Positions 28,125 to 36,898 of a DNA stretch of 64,000 nt are shown piece after piece. The position numbers and the translations under genes were made by a program. Location of the stretch: the NCBI RefSeq assembly GCF_000332095.2, contig NZ_KI913949.1:820466-884465 (forward strand). Reading direction: 5' to 3'. Numbering within the stretch: position 1 is the stretch's first letter; every line of letters begins with the position of its first letter. Below the pieces are notes generated by a model. It ran no database searches and was not told the DNA's origin. It worked only from the letters and a program-made list of their open reading frames with translations. The stretch is from Leptolyngbya sp. PCC 6406 (lineage in GTDB: Bacteria; Cyanobacteriota; Cyanobacteriia; Phormidesmidales; Phormidesmidaceae).

Positions 28125-29243
28125 ATGACTCAAGCGAATGAATTGCTCACCACCATTAAGCCAGCGGAGGCCGATCTTGATATGCTGATTGGTGCCGATG
28201 CCGAACCGATTATTGCTGGCACCATTGAAGAAGAAGCGCCAGAAAAGGCTGGTAAGGGCAAGACATCTCGACGCCGTACCCAGACTAAAAAGAAGCACTA
28301 CACCGAAGATTCCATTCGCCTCTATCTCCAGGAAATTGGCCGCATTCGCCTCTTGCGCGCTGAAGAAGAGATCGAGCTAGCCCGAAAAATTGCCGACCTG
28401 CTAGAGCTAGAGCGGGTTTATGACCAACTGGCGGAAACTCTTCAGCGGGATCCCCAAGATGCGGAATGGGCCGAAGCGGTGGACATGCCCCTGCCGAAGT
28501 TTCAGCGCCGCCTCCACATTGGTCGCCGCGCTAAGGACAAGATGGTGCAGTCCAACCTGCGTCTAGTGGTCTCCATTGCTAAGAAGTACATGAACCGAGG
28601 GCTATCCTTTCAGGATTTGATTCAGGAAGGTAGCTTGGGTCTGATTCGGGCAGCGGAAAAGTTTGACCACGAAAAGGGCTATAAGTTCTCTACCTACGCT
28701 ACTTGGTGGATTCGTCAGGCCATTACCCGTGCGATCGCAGATCAGTCCCGCACCATTCGCCTCCCGGTGCACCTCTACGAAACCATCTCTCGTATCAAGA
28801 AAACCACCAAGCTCCTGTCCCAAGAAATGGGACGCAAGCCGACGGAAGAAGAAATCGCCACTCGCATGGAAATGACCATCGAGAAACTTCGATTTATTGC
28901 CAAGTCGGCCCAATTGCCCATCTCCCTAGAGACCCCAATCGGTAAAGAAGAGGACTCTCGCCTCGGAGACTTTATTGAATCCGATGGGGAGACCCCTGAA
29001 GATGAAGTGTCCAAAAGCCTTCTACGGGAAGACCTAGAGAGCGTTCTAGGCACCCTCAGCGCCCGAGAAAGGGACGTGCTGCGGCTGCGCTACGGTCTAG
29101 ATGATGGCCGCATGAAAACCTTGGAGGAAATTGGCCAGATTTTCAACGTTACCCGCGAACGCATTCGCCAAATTGAGGCTAAGGCCCTGCGCAAACTTCG
29201 TCACCCCAACCGCAACAGTATCCTCAAGGAATATATCCGCTAA
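28125..29243 (+). CDS. sigA: Principal sigma factor SigA (RpoD1)
   Basis: This group 1 sigma-70 factor directs transcription of most genes. The start at 28125 fits because cyanobacterial SigA begins MTQAN and GAGGA lies 7 bases upstream. The acidic N-terminal region (about 1-45) and basic linker [12 protein letters not shown] precede region 1.2 ([21 protein letters not shown]). Region 2 follows ([42 protein letters not shown]), then region 3 and region 4.2 ([22 protein letters not shown]). The 372-residue length is normal. A terminator lies at 29397-29437 before lexA. Confidence 0.97.
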   Translation: MTQANELLTTIKPAEADLDMLIGADAEPIIAGTIEEEAPEKAGKGKTSRRRTQTKKKHYTEDSIRLYLQEIGRIRLLRAEEEIELARKIADLLELERVYDQLAETLQRDPQDAEWAEAVDMPLPKFQRRLHIGRRAKDKMVQSNLRLVVSIAKKYMNRGLSFQDLIQEGSLGLIRAAEKFDHEKGYKFSTYATWWIRQAITRAIADQSRTIRLPVHLYETISRIKKTTKLLSQEMGRKPTEEEIATRMEMTIEKLRFIAKSAQLPISLETPIGKEEDSRLGDFIESDGETPEDEVSKSLLREDLESVLGTLSARERDVLRLRYGLDDGRMKTLEEIGQIFNVTRERIRQIEAKALRKLRHPNRNSILKEYIR

Positions 29244-29287
29244 GGGGGTATCAACGTAAGCCGAGACAATATTGGTTCCGAAGAATT

Positions 29288-29343
29288 CAGGAGTCAGGAG
29301 TCAGAATCCAGTACTCTCCTAGATTCTGGCTCCTAACTCCTAA
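29288..29343. repeat. Imperfect inverted repeat of GGAGTCA motifs
   Basis: AGGAGTCAGGAGTCAGAATC faces AGATTCTGGCTCCTAACTCC across a short loop. This type of GGAGTCA/TGACTCC hairpin repeat is widespread in cyanobacterial intergenic DNA. Confidence 0.7.
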
Positions 29344-29396
29344 CCCTTCCCCAAGAGATTTGTCCCGCTTTGAGTTGATACCCCTAGACTCCTAGA

Positions 29397-29437
29397 AACG
29401 CTCTGGTTTCCCAGGAAACTGGAGCGTTCTTTTTTTA
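29397..29437 (+). terminator. Intrinsic terminator of sigA
   Basis: AACGCTC pairs with GAGCGTT, with GGTTTCC/GGAAAC extending the stem inside and two mismatches, followed by CTTTTTTT. It lies about 150 bp after the sigA stop. Confidence 0.85.
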
Positions 29438-29490
29438 CATATTTTCACAAGTTATAGCCCGACAAATAGTGGACAGGTGTACCAGTTGCG

Positions 29491-29504
29491 AGTACAATTG
29501 TTCT
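29491..29504 (+). promoter_or_regulatory. LexA-binding SOS box
   Basis: AGTACAATTGTTCT fits the cyanobacterial LexA consensus RGTACNNNDGTWCB at every position. It lies 28 bp before the lexA start, as expected for autorepression. Confidence 0.85.
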
Positions 29505-29531
29505 GATAAACATTTCTCGGACGTAACTGCG

Positions 29532-30134
29532 ATGGAAGCCCTCACCGATGCCCAGCAGGAGCTTTACGATTGGCTGGTGGACTACATTCGCGAACACCAG
29601 CACTCCCCTTCCATTCGGCAGATGATGCGAGCCATGGGGCTGAAGTCCCCCGCTCCGATTCAGAGCCGCCTCGATCATCTGCGGAAAAAGGGCTACATCG
29701 ATTGGAGCGAGGGTCAAGCCCGTACCATCCGCATTTTGCAAAGCACCCAAGGTGTCCCCATCTACGGCACCATTGCGGCGGGCTATGTGAATGCCGTCTT
29801 CACCGACAACGTAGATCGCCTGGATATGGCAGGGGTACCCATTAAGGCGGGCGACTATGCCCTCCAAGTGACGGGAGACAGCATGGTGGGAGCCATGATT
29901 CAGGATGGTGACATCGTCATCATGCGTCCGGTCAAAGATCCCCAGTCCATTCGGGAAGGCACTATCGTCGCCGCCCGCGTCGAGGATGGTACCACACTGA
30001 AATATTTCCATCGCAACGACAACCAAATTCGTCTGATCCCTGCTAATCCGGCCTATCCCGTACAGGAGTTCCCCGCTACTCAGGTGGATGTGCAGGGTCG
30101 TTTAGTGGCCGTGTGGCGGGGCTATTTCGATTAG
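29532..30134 (+). CDS. lexA: LexA repressor
   Basis: LexA represses the SOS regulon and inactivates itself by RecA-stimulated cleavage. The 200-residue protein starts MEALTDAQQELYDWL. A winged helix-turn-helix (SPSIRQMMRAMGLKSPAPIQSR, shown in part as SPSIRQMMRAMG) is followed by the S24 peptidase domain. The Ala83-Gly84 cleavage bond, catalytic Ser117 (TGDSM) and Lys157 (TTLKYF) are all present, so self-cleavage should be possible. Some cyanobacteria, such as Synechocystis 6803, are known to have lost these residues. The start at 29532 is chosen over a TTG-type upstream start because the upstream frame would overlap the SOS box. Confidence 0.96.
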   Translation: MEALTDAQQELYDWLVDYIREHQHSPSIRQMMRAMGLKSPAPIQSRLDHLRKKGYIDWSEGQARTIRILQSTQGVPIYGTIAAGYVNAVFTDNVDRLDMAGVPIKAGDYALQVTGDSMVGAMIQDGDIVIMRPVKDPQSIREGTIVAARVEDGTTLKYFHRNDNQIRLIPANPAYPVQEFPATQVDVQGRLVAVWRGYFD

Positions 30135-30235
30135 GGTCAACCGGCGTCCCCGTCGGAGTAATACACTAATCCTGTTGTTGGGAGCCGGATCAATGTCTTT
30201 CCTAGGAAAAACATTGGGGGCTGAGGATTGGGTGG

Positions 30236-31948
30236 ATGAAGTTTCGAGCATTCCTCACGGGACTGGCCGCGATCGCAGGTGCCCTGCTGGTGCTGGGGGG
30301 CGTTGGCTTTTGGAACCTGACCGCAAATAATCCGATGGCGCTTTTGGCCCAGGGCGGACAGCCGGCCCCCTTCGCAGCCCAGTTTGTACCCCGTCAGTCT
30401 CCCCTGATGGTGTCCCTCTTGGCTCGCCCCGATCGCCTTTGGAAACTACGGCAAGTGTTGACGCCCGCAGACCGACGGTTTCAGTCGCGGCGAGACTGGC
30501 AGACCCTGCAAGCGGGGCTACAGCGGGTCAGCGGCCTTGACTACGAGACGGATTTACGCCCTTGGTTGGGGGACGAAATTACCTTTGCCGTCACATCGGC
30601 AGATCTGGACAAAACCCCGGAGAATGGGCAGCAGCCCGGATATTTGTTGGTGCTTACCAGTCGCAAAGGACTCGCGGCACGGGAGGCAGTGCATTTTTTT
30701 TGGCAGCAGCGCGCGATCGCAGGGGAGGAGTTGGTCTTTGAGCCCCTATCGGGCCTGACCCTAATCTACAATCGCTCTCAATCCCAGGATCCTGCCACCC
30801 GTGACTTCCGCCCCCTTGCTTCTACGGTGGTGGGGGATCGCTATATTCTGATGGCTAACGATCCCCAGGTGCTGCGGCAGGCCATCGCTACCTTTCAGGC
30901 CCCCGATATTAGCTTGGCCCAGGAGGTTACCTACCGCCGCCTGATCGCCGACCTCCCCCCAGGGCGGATCGGCTGGATGTATGGCACGCTGCCCGCCACC
31001 CTAGACTGGCTGGGCCTTGATCCACCCTTGAGTCCCGCTGACCTTGGTGCAGGAACTCAACTCCAACGGTTCTTCCTATCTTGGCGAGCCAGCAAAACGG
31101 GGTTGATTGCGGATACTGCTCTGGTTCCCCGCCCCGGTGCTGAATTTGCTCAGGTGGAAGGGCCGACTCCTGGGGCAACAGCAGCGATGGCTTGGCTCCC
31201 AGCCCAATCGGTGCTGGCTCTGGGAGGGGGTAATTTGCCCCAATTCTGGCAGGGGGTGATGGCGAATGTGGGGGGTTACGGTCTCGCCTCGACTTGGCAG
31301 CCCCTAGGGGAGCACCTTGCCCTAGGGGCTGCGGTGCTTCCCCAGGCGGTGCCCAATCTCTGGGCTCAGGCCCCCGGTACCTATGCCCTGGGTTGGCTTG
31401 CGGAGCAACAGGATTGGATTTTTGTTTCTCAACAGGGCTCCGATTCTAGGGCCGTTGCTCAGTTGGATAACTTGGCTCAACAGCGGGGCTGGGGGGTCGG
31501 TCGGCTCATGCTGGGGAAACAGCCCGTCACAGCCTGGACTCAACTGTCCATTGCCCCTGGCAGCGCCGCCGCCCTACGGGTGCAAGCTGATATCGTGGCG
31601 GTCCATACCCAAGTTCAGGGCTATGAGCTATTTGCCACTTCTTTGGCAGCACTCCAGCAGTCTCTCCAGGCTCCCACGATGGGATCGGTACTCACGGTTC
31701 CCGCTATGAACCCCCAGCAGAGGGATCCTTTGTGGCAGCCTGAGTCGCGATCTCACGGTTCTCCCCTGATCTATCTCAACTGGCCTCGATTGCGACCCTA
31801 TCTTTTAGCCCAATGGCCCTGGCTGCGGTTGCTAGATCAGGTAGCGGAACCCGTCACCGCCTATGTGGGGCCGATTTTAGTGCGTACGGAGTCTGGGAGC
31901 AATACAATGCAGCGCGTCCAGGTGGACATTGCCCTATCTGCTCCCTGA
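30236..31948 (+). CDS. DUF3352 domain protein, membrane-anchored or secreted
   Basis: A 570-residue member of the DUF3352 family, found mostly in cyanobacteria. An N-terminal hydrophobic segment at about residues 8-27 (FLTGLAAIAGALLVLGGVGF) acts as signal or anchor, placing the rest in the periplasm or lumen. The family pattern is visible in QFVPRQSPLMVSLLARPDRL near residue 50, in YETDLRPWLGDEITFAV near 103, and in the C-terminal LIYLNWPRLRP. The function is unknown. It follows lexA by 101 bp in the same direction, but there is no SOS box of its own. Confidence 0.87.
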   Translation: MKFRAFLTGLAAIAGALLVLGGVGFWNLTANNPMALLAQGGQPAPFAAQFVPRQSPLMVSLLARPDRLWKLRQVLTPADRRFQSRRDWQTLQAGLQRVSGLDYETDLRPWLGDEITFAVTSADLDKTPENGQQPGYLLVLTSRKGLAAREAVHFFWQQRAIAGEELVFEPLSGLTLIYNRSQSQDPATRDFRPLASTVVGDRYILMANDPQVLRQAIATFQAPDISLAQEVTYRRLIADLPPGRIGWMYGTLPATLDWLGLDPPLSPADLGAGTQLQRFFLSWRASKTGLIADTALVPRPGAEFAQVEGPTPGATAAMAWLPAQSVLALGGGNLPQFWQGVMANVGGYGLASTWQPLGEHLALGAAVLPQAVPNLWAQAPGTYALGWLAEQQDWIFVSQQGSDSRAVAQLDNLAQQRGWGVGRLMLGKQPVTAWTQLSIAPGSAAALRVQADIVAVHTQVQGYELFATSLAALQQSLQAPTMGSVLTVPAMNPQQRDPLWQPESRSHGSPLIYLNWPRLRPYLLAQWPWLRLLDQVAEPVTAYVGPILVRTESGSNTMQRVQVDIALSAP

Positions 31949-32264
31949 CCCCAAGGCTATCTAAAACCCCCCCGATTTGGGGGATAAGGCGATGTACTTT
32001 ACAGTGTTGAAGCTAAGTTCAGGCCAACAGGACCAAATCTATGGGTAGGCTCTTGGGAATATTTAATCTGAGACCTGATTCCCTGGTTTGGACCCCAGGG
32101 GTTGATGGAACTGATTCACGCTTTTGTCTCTGGCCAGTTCTAAGGCAACCAGTTCCAGCTACAGGTCAGTGTCAGCACCGGCCTGTAGCTGAACCCACCT
32201 GAGCTGGATCCTTCTGAATCTGGGCCGGTCACCTGCCCTAAGCGTTTAATTCATTGAGGACATT
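31949..32264. other. Intergenic region with two hairpins
   Basis: A C-run/G-run hairpin (CCCCC...GGGGG) lies at about 31967-31984 just after the DUF3352 gene and may terminate it weakly. AGCTACAGG (32157-32165) pairs with CCTGTAGCT (32182-32190) in the leader of the STAS gene. Nothing else is visible. Confidence 0.5.
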
Positions 32265-32600
32265 ATGGATTCGAGCGTCAAGATCATAGAACCTGCTGGT
32301 ATTCTCGACAGCACTCAAGCCGATGCCTTTAGAGCACAGGTGGATGAAGCTCTAGCCACTGGGACCAATACCTTGCTGATTGACCTTAAGGATATTTCCT
32401 TTGTCGATAGTTCTGGGTTGGGGGCCTTGGTTATGGTCTTGAAAAAGGTGCGGGCTGCCCAAAAGGAGATGTATGTGTGCTCCATTAACGACCAGGTGCG
32501 AATGCTGTTTGAACTCACCAGCATGGATCGGGTGTTTGAAGTATTGCCCGATCGCACAGCCTTTGAGAACAAAGTCGCCCAGTCGCCCAGAAGTCTCTAA
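32265..32600 (+). CDS. STAS-domain anti-sigma factor antagonist
   Basis: The 111-residue protein is a single STAS domain like SpoIIAA and RsbV. The phosphorylation motif DSSGLG is present, with Ser49 (or Ser50) as the likely site. Such proteins bind an anti-sigma kinase when dephosphorylated, and a PP2C phosphatase restores this state. A receiver-PP2C gene lies tail-to-tail just downstream on the other strand, which suggests that the two form one partner-switching module. No anti-sigma kinase is encoded in the window. Confidence 0.92.
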   Translation: MDSSVKIIEPAGILDSTQADAFRAQVDEALATGTNTLLIDLKDISFVDSSGLGALVMVLKKVRAAQKEMYVCSINDQVRMLFELTSMDRVFEVLPDRTAFENKVAQSPRSL

Positions 32601-32715
32601 CCTTTCCAGAGATAGCCAAATTCTCCTCCAGTAGGTTGTCTGGTGGCTTGGGGGAGCTGCATTGTGGGCTCCGGTCCTGAAACCAGATCCCGCTCATGTC
32701 AGGGGAGCAAGGGGG

Positions 32716-33849
32716 CTAGTTGAGGCAGACTTCTAGCAGGGAGAGATCATCGGCAAAGGTGCCTTGCTGGTTATAGCCCCCCACCTGCTGCAAAATATCA
32801 TCGACGGTGCGCTGGGGCGTCATTTGGGCCAGGATATCTACGAAGGAATCTAGGCCCAACAGGGTTTGGTCTGCCTGAAGGATCTCGTAGATGCCATCGC
32901 TGAAAACGTAGAGGCGGCTATTGGGGGGGACCTGGCAGCGCTGCCAGGTGTAGGTAGCGTCGGGGAGCATACCGATGGGCATTCCAGCGGTGCGGAGGCG
33001 TTCAATAGTGACGTTGCCAGGAACGGCCTCTGACACGAGGACAGCGGGGGGATGGCCAGCACTGGCGTAGAGGAGTTGCTGGTTGGCACGGTTGTAGACA
33101 CCGTACCAGATGGTGAAGTATTTTTCGTTCTGATCGTTCATCTGAAAGGTCTCGTTCAGGGCTTTGAGAACCTTTTCAGGGCGGTAAAAGTTCACATCGG
33201 GCAGGGATTGCGATCGCAATACATTCAGGACCGATGTGGATAGGAGGGCGGAGCCCAGACCATGACCGGAGACATCCAGCAGGTAAATGACCAGATAATC
33301 GGGATCGAGCCAGTAGTAGTCGTAGCAATCCCCCCCTAGTAAGCGAGAGGGAATGAATCGGGAGCGGATGGTGACATGCTCGGTTAGATCCACGGGCAAT
33401 AGGGATCGTACATAGGCTTCCGCCTCTGACAATTCCGCTTCTAGGAGATGCTTTTGCTTTTGGAGATCGCGGGTCAACTGCCACATCCGGATGCCCGCCC
33501 GCACCCGCGCCTTAATTTCCGCCGGGTCTACGGGCTTGATAAGCAGATCATCGGCCCCCATCTCTAGGGCTTCAATGCGCTTAGCACTGCTCCGGCGCGT
33601 CGCCAGCATCAGGCAGAGGGTTGTGGATAGGGCCGGAGTACCGTGGATGTGCTGACAAATGCTGAGGCCAGTATGGTCTCCCGGTAGATCCCAATCGCAG
33701 ATGACCATGGCGGGTTGATTCTGGGCTAGCTTTTCTAGGGCAGTGGCTCCATCCGCTGCCCAGCCTAGGTCATAGCCTTCGCCCTCTAGCACTCGCTGGA
33801 GTATTTGGCGGCTGGTCTGATCTGCCCCGATCACAAGAATTTGGGTCAT
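32716..33849 (-). CDS. Response regulator with PP2C-type (SpoIIE/RsbU) phosphatase
   Basis: A receiver domain at residues 1-120 has the phosphoacceptor Asp52 (VICDWDLPG) and Lys in LLIKPVDP. A short coiled linker follows (LQKQKHLLEAELSEAEAYVRSLLP). The PP2C domain then shows the metal motifs RLLGGDCYDYYWLD, LLDVSGHGLGSALLS, SAGHPPAVL and FSDGIYE, and ends with GTFADDLSLLEV. It should dephosphorylate a STAS protein in response to a histidine kinase. The start at 33849 (MTQILVIG) fits the domain; in-frame starts at 33909 and 33969 would add 20 to 40 unlikely residues. The STAS gene opposite is the obvious substrate. Confidence 0.92.
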   Translation of the reverse strand: MTQILVIGADQTSRQILQRVLEGEGYDLGWAADGATALEKLAQNQPAMVICDWDLPGDHTGLSICQHIHGTPALSTTLCLMLATRRSSAKRIEALEMGADDLLIKPVDPAEIKARVRAGIRMWQLTRDLQKQKHLLEAELSEAEAYVRSLLPVDLTEHVTIRSRFIPSRLLGGDCYDYYWLDPDYLVIYLLDVSGHGLGSALLSTSVLNVLRSQSLPDVNFYRPEKVLKALNETFQMNDQNEKYFTIWYGVYNRANQQLLYASAGHPPAVLVSEAVPGNVTIERLRTAGMPIGMLPDATYTWQRCQVPPNSRLYVFSDGIYEILQADQTLLGLDSFVDILAQMTPQRTVDDILQQVGGYNQQGTFADDLSLLEVCLN

Positions 33850-34111
33850 ATTCCGATGTAGAAGTAAGCGCCCCGGAGTCGTGGTATTGGCTGTTGTAAC
33901 GGTCACCATGTCCTTTAGCGTAGGGGGCCAGAGCCCCTTCTGGTTGGACTGGGACAGTCTAGGGGGCATGGCGTTGCCGATCCCAGTTTGCCCTACTCGG
34001 TATACTCGGTAGCCTTTTGCAGTTATATCTTGGTTTCAGACAGGCGTGCAGACATGGTCAGCCTTTTGCCCTGATCCGACTAGCCCTTTGGGGGGTTTAG
34101 AGCTACGCTGT

Positions 34112-34249
34112 CTAGGGCGTGCGGACAGTTAACGGGGAAACCCTTGCGGGATAGGGATAGGCATCACCACGCCCGCCCTAATTAATCAAGCTAGGGGCTG
34201 TAACCGCTCCATAGCAAGGAATCTGGCTTTGATTGTCCACAGCCCCTAG
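34112..34249 (+). mobile_element. MITE-like repeat, family F, copy A (138 bp)
   Basis: The element begins CTAGGGCGTGCGGACAGT and its end, read inward, is CTAGGGGCTGTGGACAAT, an imperfect terminal inverted repeat. An internal CTAGGGGCTGT at 34191-34201 pairs perfectly with the right end, and the left end pairs with an internal CACGCCCGCCCTA, so it forms two adjacent hairpins. A second copy lies at 61210-61341 in the opposite orientation and is aligned along its whole length. It fills the space just upstream of rlmD. Confidence 0.8.
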
Positions 34250-34325
34250 TTCCTGGGACGATCTAGAAATTCCTGGGGTTATTTTAGAAATCCCCGATTT
34301 TCACCATGTGCTCAGGAGACTTGCT

Positions 34326-35693
34326 ATGACCCTCTGGCAACAGGGAGAAACCCTAGAATTGACCATCACTGGTCTCAGCAGCAGCGGGGATGGCGTGGGG
34401 CGCTGGGAGAACCGGGTGGTGTTTGTGCCGGATACGGTTCCGGGTGATCACATTCAGGCACGGTTGGTATTTGTCAAACCCACCTTTGGGCGCGGGAAAC
34501 TGCTGGAGGTACGGGAGCCGGGGCGCGATCGCGTGCGGCCCCCCTGTATCGTGGCGGACAAGTGTGGTGGCTGTCAGTGGCAGACCCTGACCTATGAAGC
34601 CCAACTGACAGCCAAGGAACACCAAGTCATGGAGGCACTCCAGCGCGTCGGCGGCTTTTCAGATGTGAAGCTAGATCCCATTCTCGCCGCTGAGAATCCC
34701 CTCAGCTATCGCAACAAGGCGACCTATCCTCTGGGGGTCTCGGCGGAGGGCACGGTCAAGGCGGGATACTACCGCAAGGGCACCCACCAGATTGTCAACT
34801 TAAACCAATGTCCGGTCCAGGACGATCGATTGGATCCCCTGCTGGCGGAGGTGAAGCAGGATATTCAAACCCAGGGCTGGCCCATTTACGACGAGACCAC
34901 CCATAGCGGTCTCCTGCGCCACTTGGTGCTGCGGGTGGGACGGCGCACGGGGGAGATTCTGCTAACGCTAGTGAGCACCACCTGGGATTTGCCCAATCTG
35001 GAGCAGGTTGCCGCCGAGTGGAAGGAGCGCTATCCCGCTCTGGCGGGGGTTTGTGTCAACCGCAATCCCGATCAAACCAACGCCATCTTCGGTCCGGAAA
35101 CCCAGTACGTAGTGGGGCGGCCCTTTCTGGAGGAACGGTTTGCGGGGCTGCGCTTCCACATCTATCCCACCACCTTCTTTCAGGTGCATACAGAGCAGGC
35201 AGAACTGCTGGTGCGGTGTATCTTGGACCATCTCAAGCTCCAGGGGCGGGAAACTGTGGTGGATGCCTATTGTGGCATTGGTACGCTGACTCTGCCTCTA
35301 GCGCGGCGGGTGGGTTATTGCCTGGGGCTAGAGATGCAGGCGGAGGCCGTGGAGGTGGCGTCGGAAAATGCCCAGCTTAACGGCATTGAAAACATCAGCT
35401 TTCAGGTGGGAACTGTGGCCACGCTGCTCCCTCGGGTAACGAAAATCCTGGGGGGAGAGCAACCTGATGTGGTGGTGCTTGACCCGCCTCGCAAAGGCTG
35501 TGAGGCAGGAGTTTTGGAGGCCCTCCTAACGCTACGGCCCCAGCACATTGTCTATATGAGTTGCAACCCAGCTACCTTGGCGCGGGATTTGAAGCAACTG
35601 TGCGGGGGCGGCTATCACCTGAGTCGGGTACAGCCTGCGGATTTCTTTCCCCACACTGCCCATGTGGAGTGTGTCGCGTTTCTGGTAGCGTAG
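34326..35693 (+). CDS. rlmD: RlmD/TrmA-family rRNA (uracil-5-)-methyltransferase
   Basis: It methylates C5 of a uridine, most likely in 23S rRNA. The N-terminal TRAM domain (about 10-65) binds RNA. Cys residues in CIVADKCGGCQWQ would hold a [4Fe-4S] cluster. The SAM site is VVDAYCGIGTLTLPLA, followed by DPPRKGCEAG and the catalytic Cys in MSCNPATLARD. The start at 34326 is favoured by AGGAGA 7 bases upstream; a longer frame begins inside the family F repeat and is unlikely. Which uridine is modified cannot be told from sequence. lpxD begins 26 bp downstream. Confidence 0.9.
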   Translation: MTLWQQGETLELTITGLSSSGDGVGRWENRVVFVPDTVPGDHIQARLVFVKPTFGRGKLLEVREPGRDRVRPPCIVADKCGGCQWQTLTYEAQLTAKEHQVMEALQRVGGFSDVKLDPILAAENPLSYRNKATYPLGVSAEGTVKAGYYRKGTHQIVNLNQCPVQDDRLDPLLAEVKQDIQTQGWPIYDETTHSGLLRHLVLRVGRRTGEILLTLVSTTWDLPNLEQVAAEWKERYPALAGVCVNRNPDQTNAIFGPETQYVVGRPFLEERFAGLRFHIYPTTFFQVHTEQAELLVRCILDHLKLQGRETVVDAYCGIGTLTLPLARRVGYCLGLEMQAEAVEVASENAQLNGIENISFQVGTVATLLPRVTKILGGEQPDVVVLDPPRKGCEAGVLEALLTLRPQHIVYMSCNPATLARDLKQLCGGGYHLSRVQPADFFPHTAHVECVAFLVA

Positions 35694-35719
35694 GATGAAA
35701 ATTCCCTGCTGCTTTTCCC

Positions 35720-36799
35720 ATGAAGTTTAGTCAGATCGCTGCCCGTCTTGGGTTACCTGTGCAGTCCAGCTTGAGCAGCGACAGCGGTGATGATCCCGAC
35801 CTGACGGGGGTTGCAGCTATCCATTCGGCGGAGCCTGGAACCCTGAGCTATATCGAGGGGGGAAAGTTTGCGACCTATCTGGCCACGACTGGTGCCAGTG
35901 CGGTGATCTTGCCCCAGGATGCAGTTCTCCAGGCCCAGGCCACGGAGCGGGGGTTACCCTGGCTCAGTAGTACGGACCCACGTTTGGCCTTTGCCCGCGC
36001 GATCTCAATTTTTTACCAGCCTTTCCAACCCCAGCCGGGAATTCATCCCACGGCGGTGATTGATCCCAGCGTTCACCTAGGGGATCAGGTTTCCATCGGA
36101 GCCCATGTAGTGATTCAACCCAATGTCACCCTAGGGGCTGGGGTGTGTGTCCATCCCAATGTGGTGATCTATCCCGATGTGGTGGTGGGCGATCGCACGG
36201 TGCTCCACGCTAACTGTGTCCTCCATGAACGCACCCAGATCGGTGTGGACTGCGTTATCCATAGTGGGGCGGTTATTGGGGCTGAAGGGTTTGGCTTTAC
36301 CTTTACCAATGGAGCCTGGGAGAAAATTCAGCAGTCTGGCTTTGCAGTTCTAGAGGATGGAGTTGAGGTGGGCTGTAACACCACTATCGATCGACCTACG
36401 GTGGGGGAAACCCGTATTGGGGCCAATACCAAGTTGGACAATTTGGTCCATATTGCCCACAACTGCCAGGTGGGCAAGAGCTGCGTTATGGCGGCCCAGG
36501 TGGGGCTAGCGGGGCAGGTGCAGGTGGGGGATCGGGCTATCCTAGGGGGTCAGGTGGGGGCTGCAAATCAGACCCAGATTGGGGCTGATGTCCAGGCCGG
36601 GGCTAAGGCGGGGCTCCATGGCCAGGTGGCTCCTGGATCTGTGGTTATGGGTAACCCAGCTTCCCCCTACCGTATCTTTCTCAAATCTTCCGCCATCTAT
36701 AACCGTCTGCCGGATATGCAGCGCACTCTTCGGGATCTCCAGCGCCAGGTTGCGGACCTGCAACAGCGGTTGGAATCTTCCCAGTCGGAGGTGTCATGA
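35720..36799 (+). CDS. lpxD: UDP-3-O-acylglucosamine N-acyltransferase, copy 1
   Basis: LpxD transfers a hydroxyacyl chain from ACP to UDP-3-O-acylglucosamine in lipid A synthesis. The 359-residue protein has the uridine-binding N-terminal domain (LSYIEGGKF near 42) and a left-handed beta helix of hexapeptide repeats from about 108 to 320. The candidate catalytic His247 lies in HIAHNC, the equivalent of E. coli His239. The C-terminal helix (DMQRTLRDLQRQVADLQQR) is longer than in the second copy and could form a coiled coil. It follows rlmD by 26 bp. A paralogue follows 99 bp downstream. Confidence 0.94.
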   Translation: MKFSQIAARLGLPVQSSLSSDSGDDPDLTGVAAIHSAEPGTLSYIEGGKFATYLATTGASAVILPQDAVLQAQATERGLPWLSSTDPRLAFARAISIFYQPFQPQPGIHPTAVIDPSVHLGDQVSIGAHVVIQPNVTLGAGVCVHPNVVIYPDVVVGDRTVLHANCVLHERTQIGVDCVIHSGAVIGAEGFGFTFTNGAWEKIQQSGFAVLEDGVEVGCNTTIDRPTVGETRIGANTKLDNLVHIAHNCQVGKSCVMAAQVGLAGQVQVGDRAILGGQVGAANQTQIGADVQAGAKAGLHGQVAPGSVVMGNPASPYRIFLKSSAIYNRLPDMQRTLRDLQRQVADLQQRLESSQSEVS

Positions 36800-36898
36800 G
36801 CATTTCACCAGGACTAGGGCGGCGGCGATGGGCAGTCAAGGCAATCAGCCTTCAGGACTGCTGGAGTTTGGAGGCAGCCAATCCGAGGACGTTCCGTC

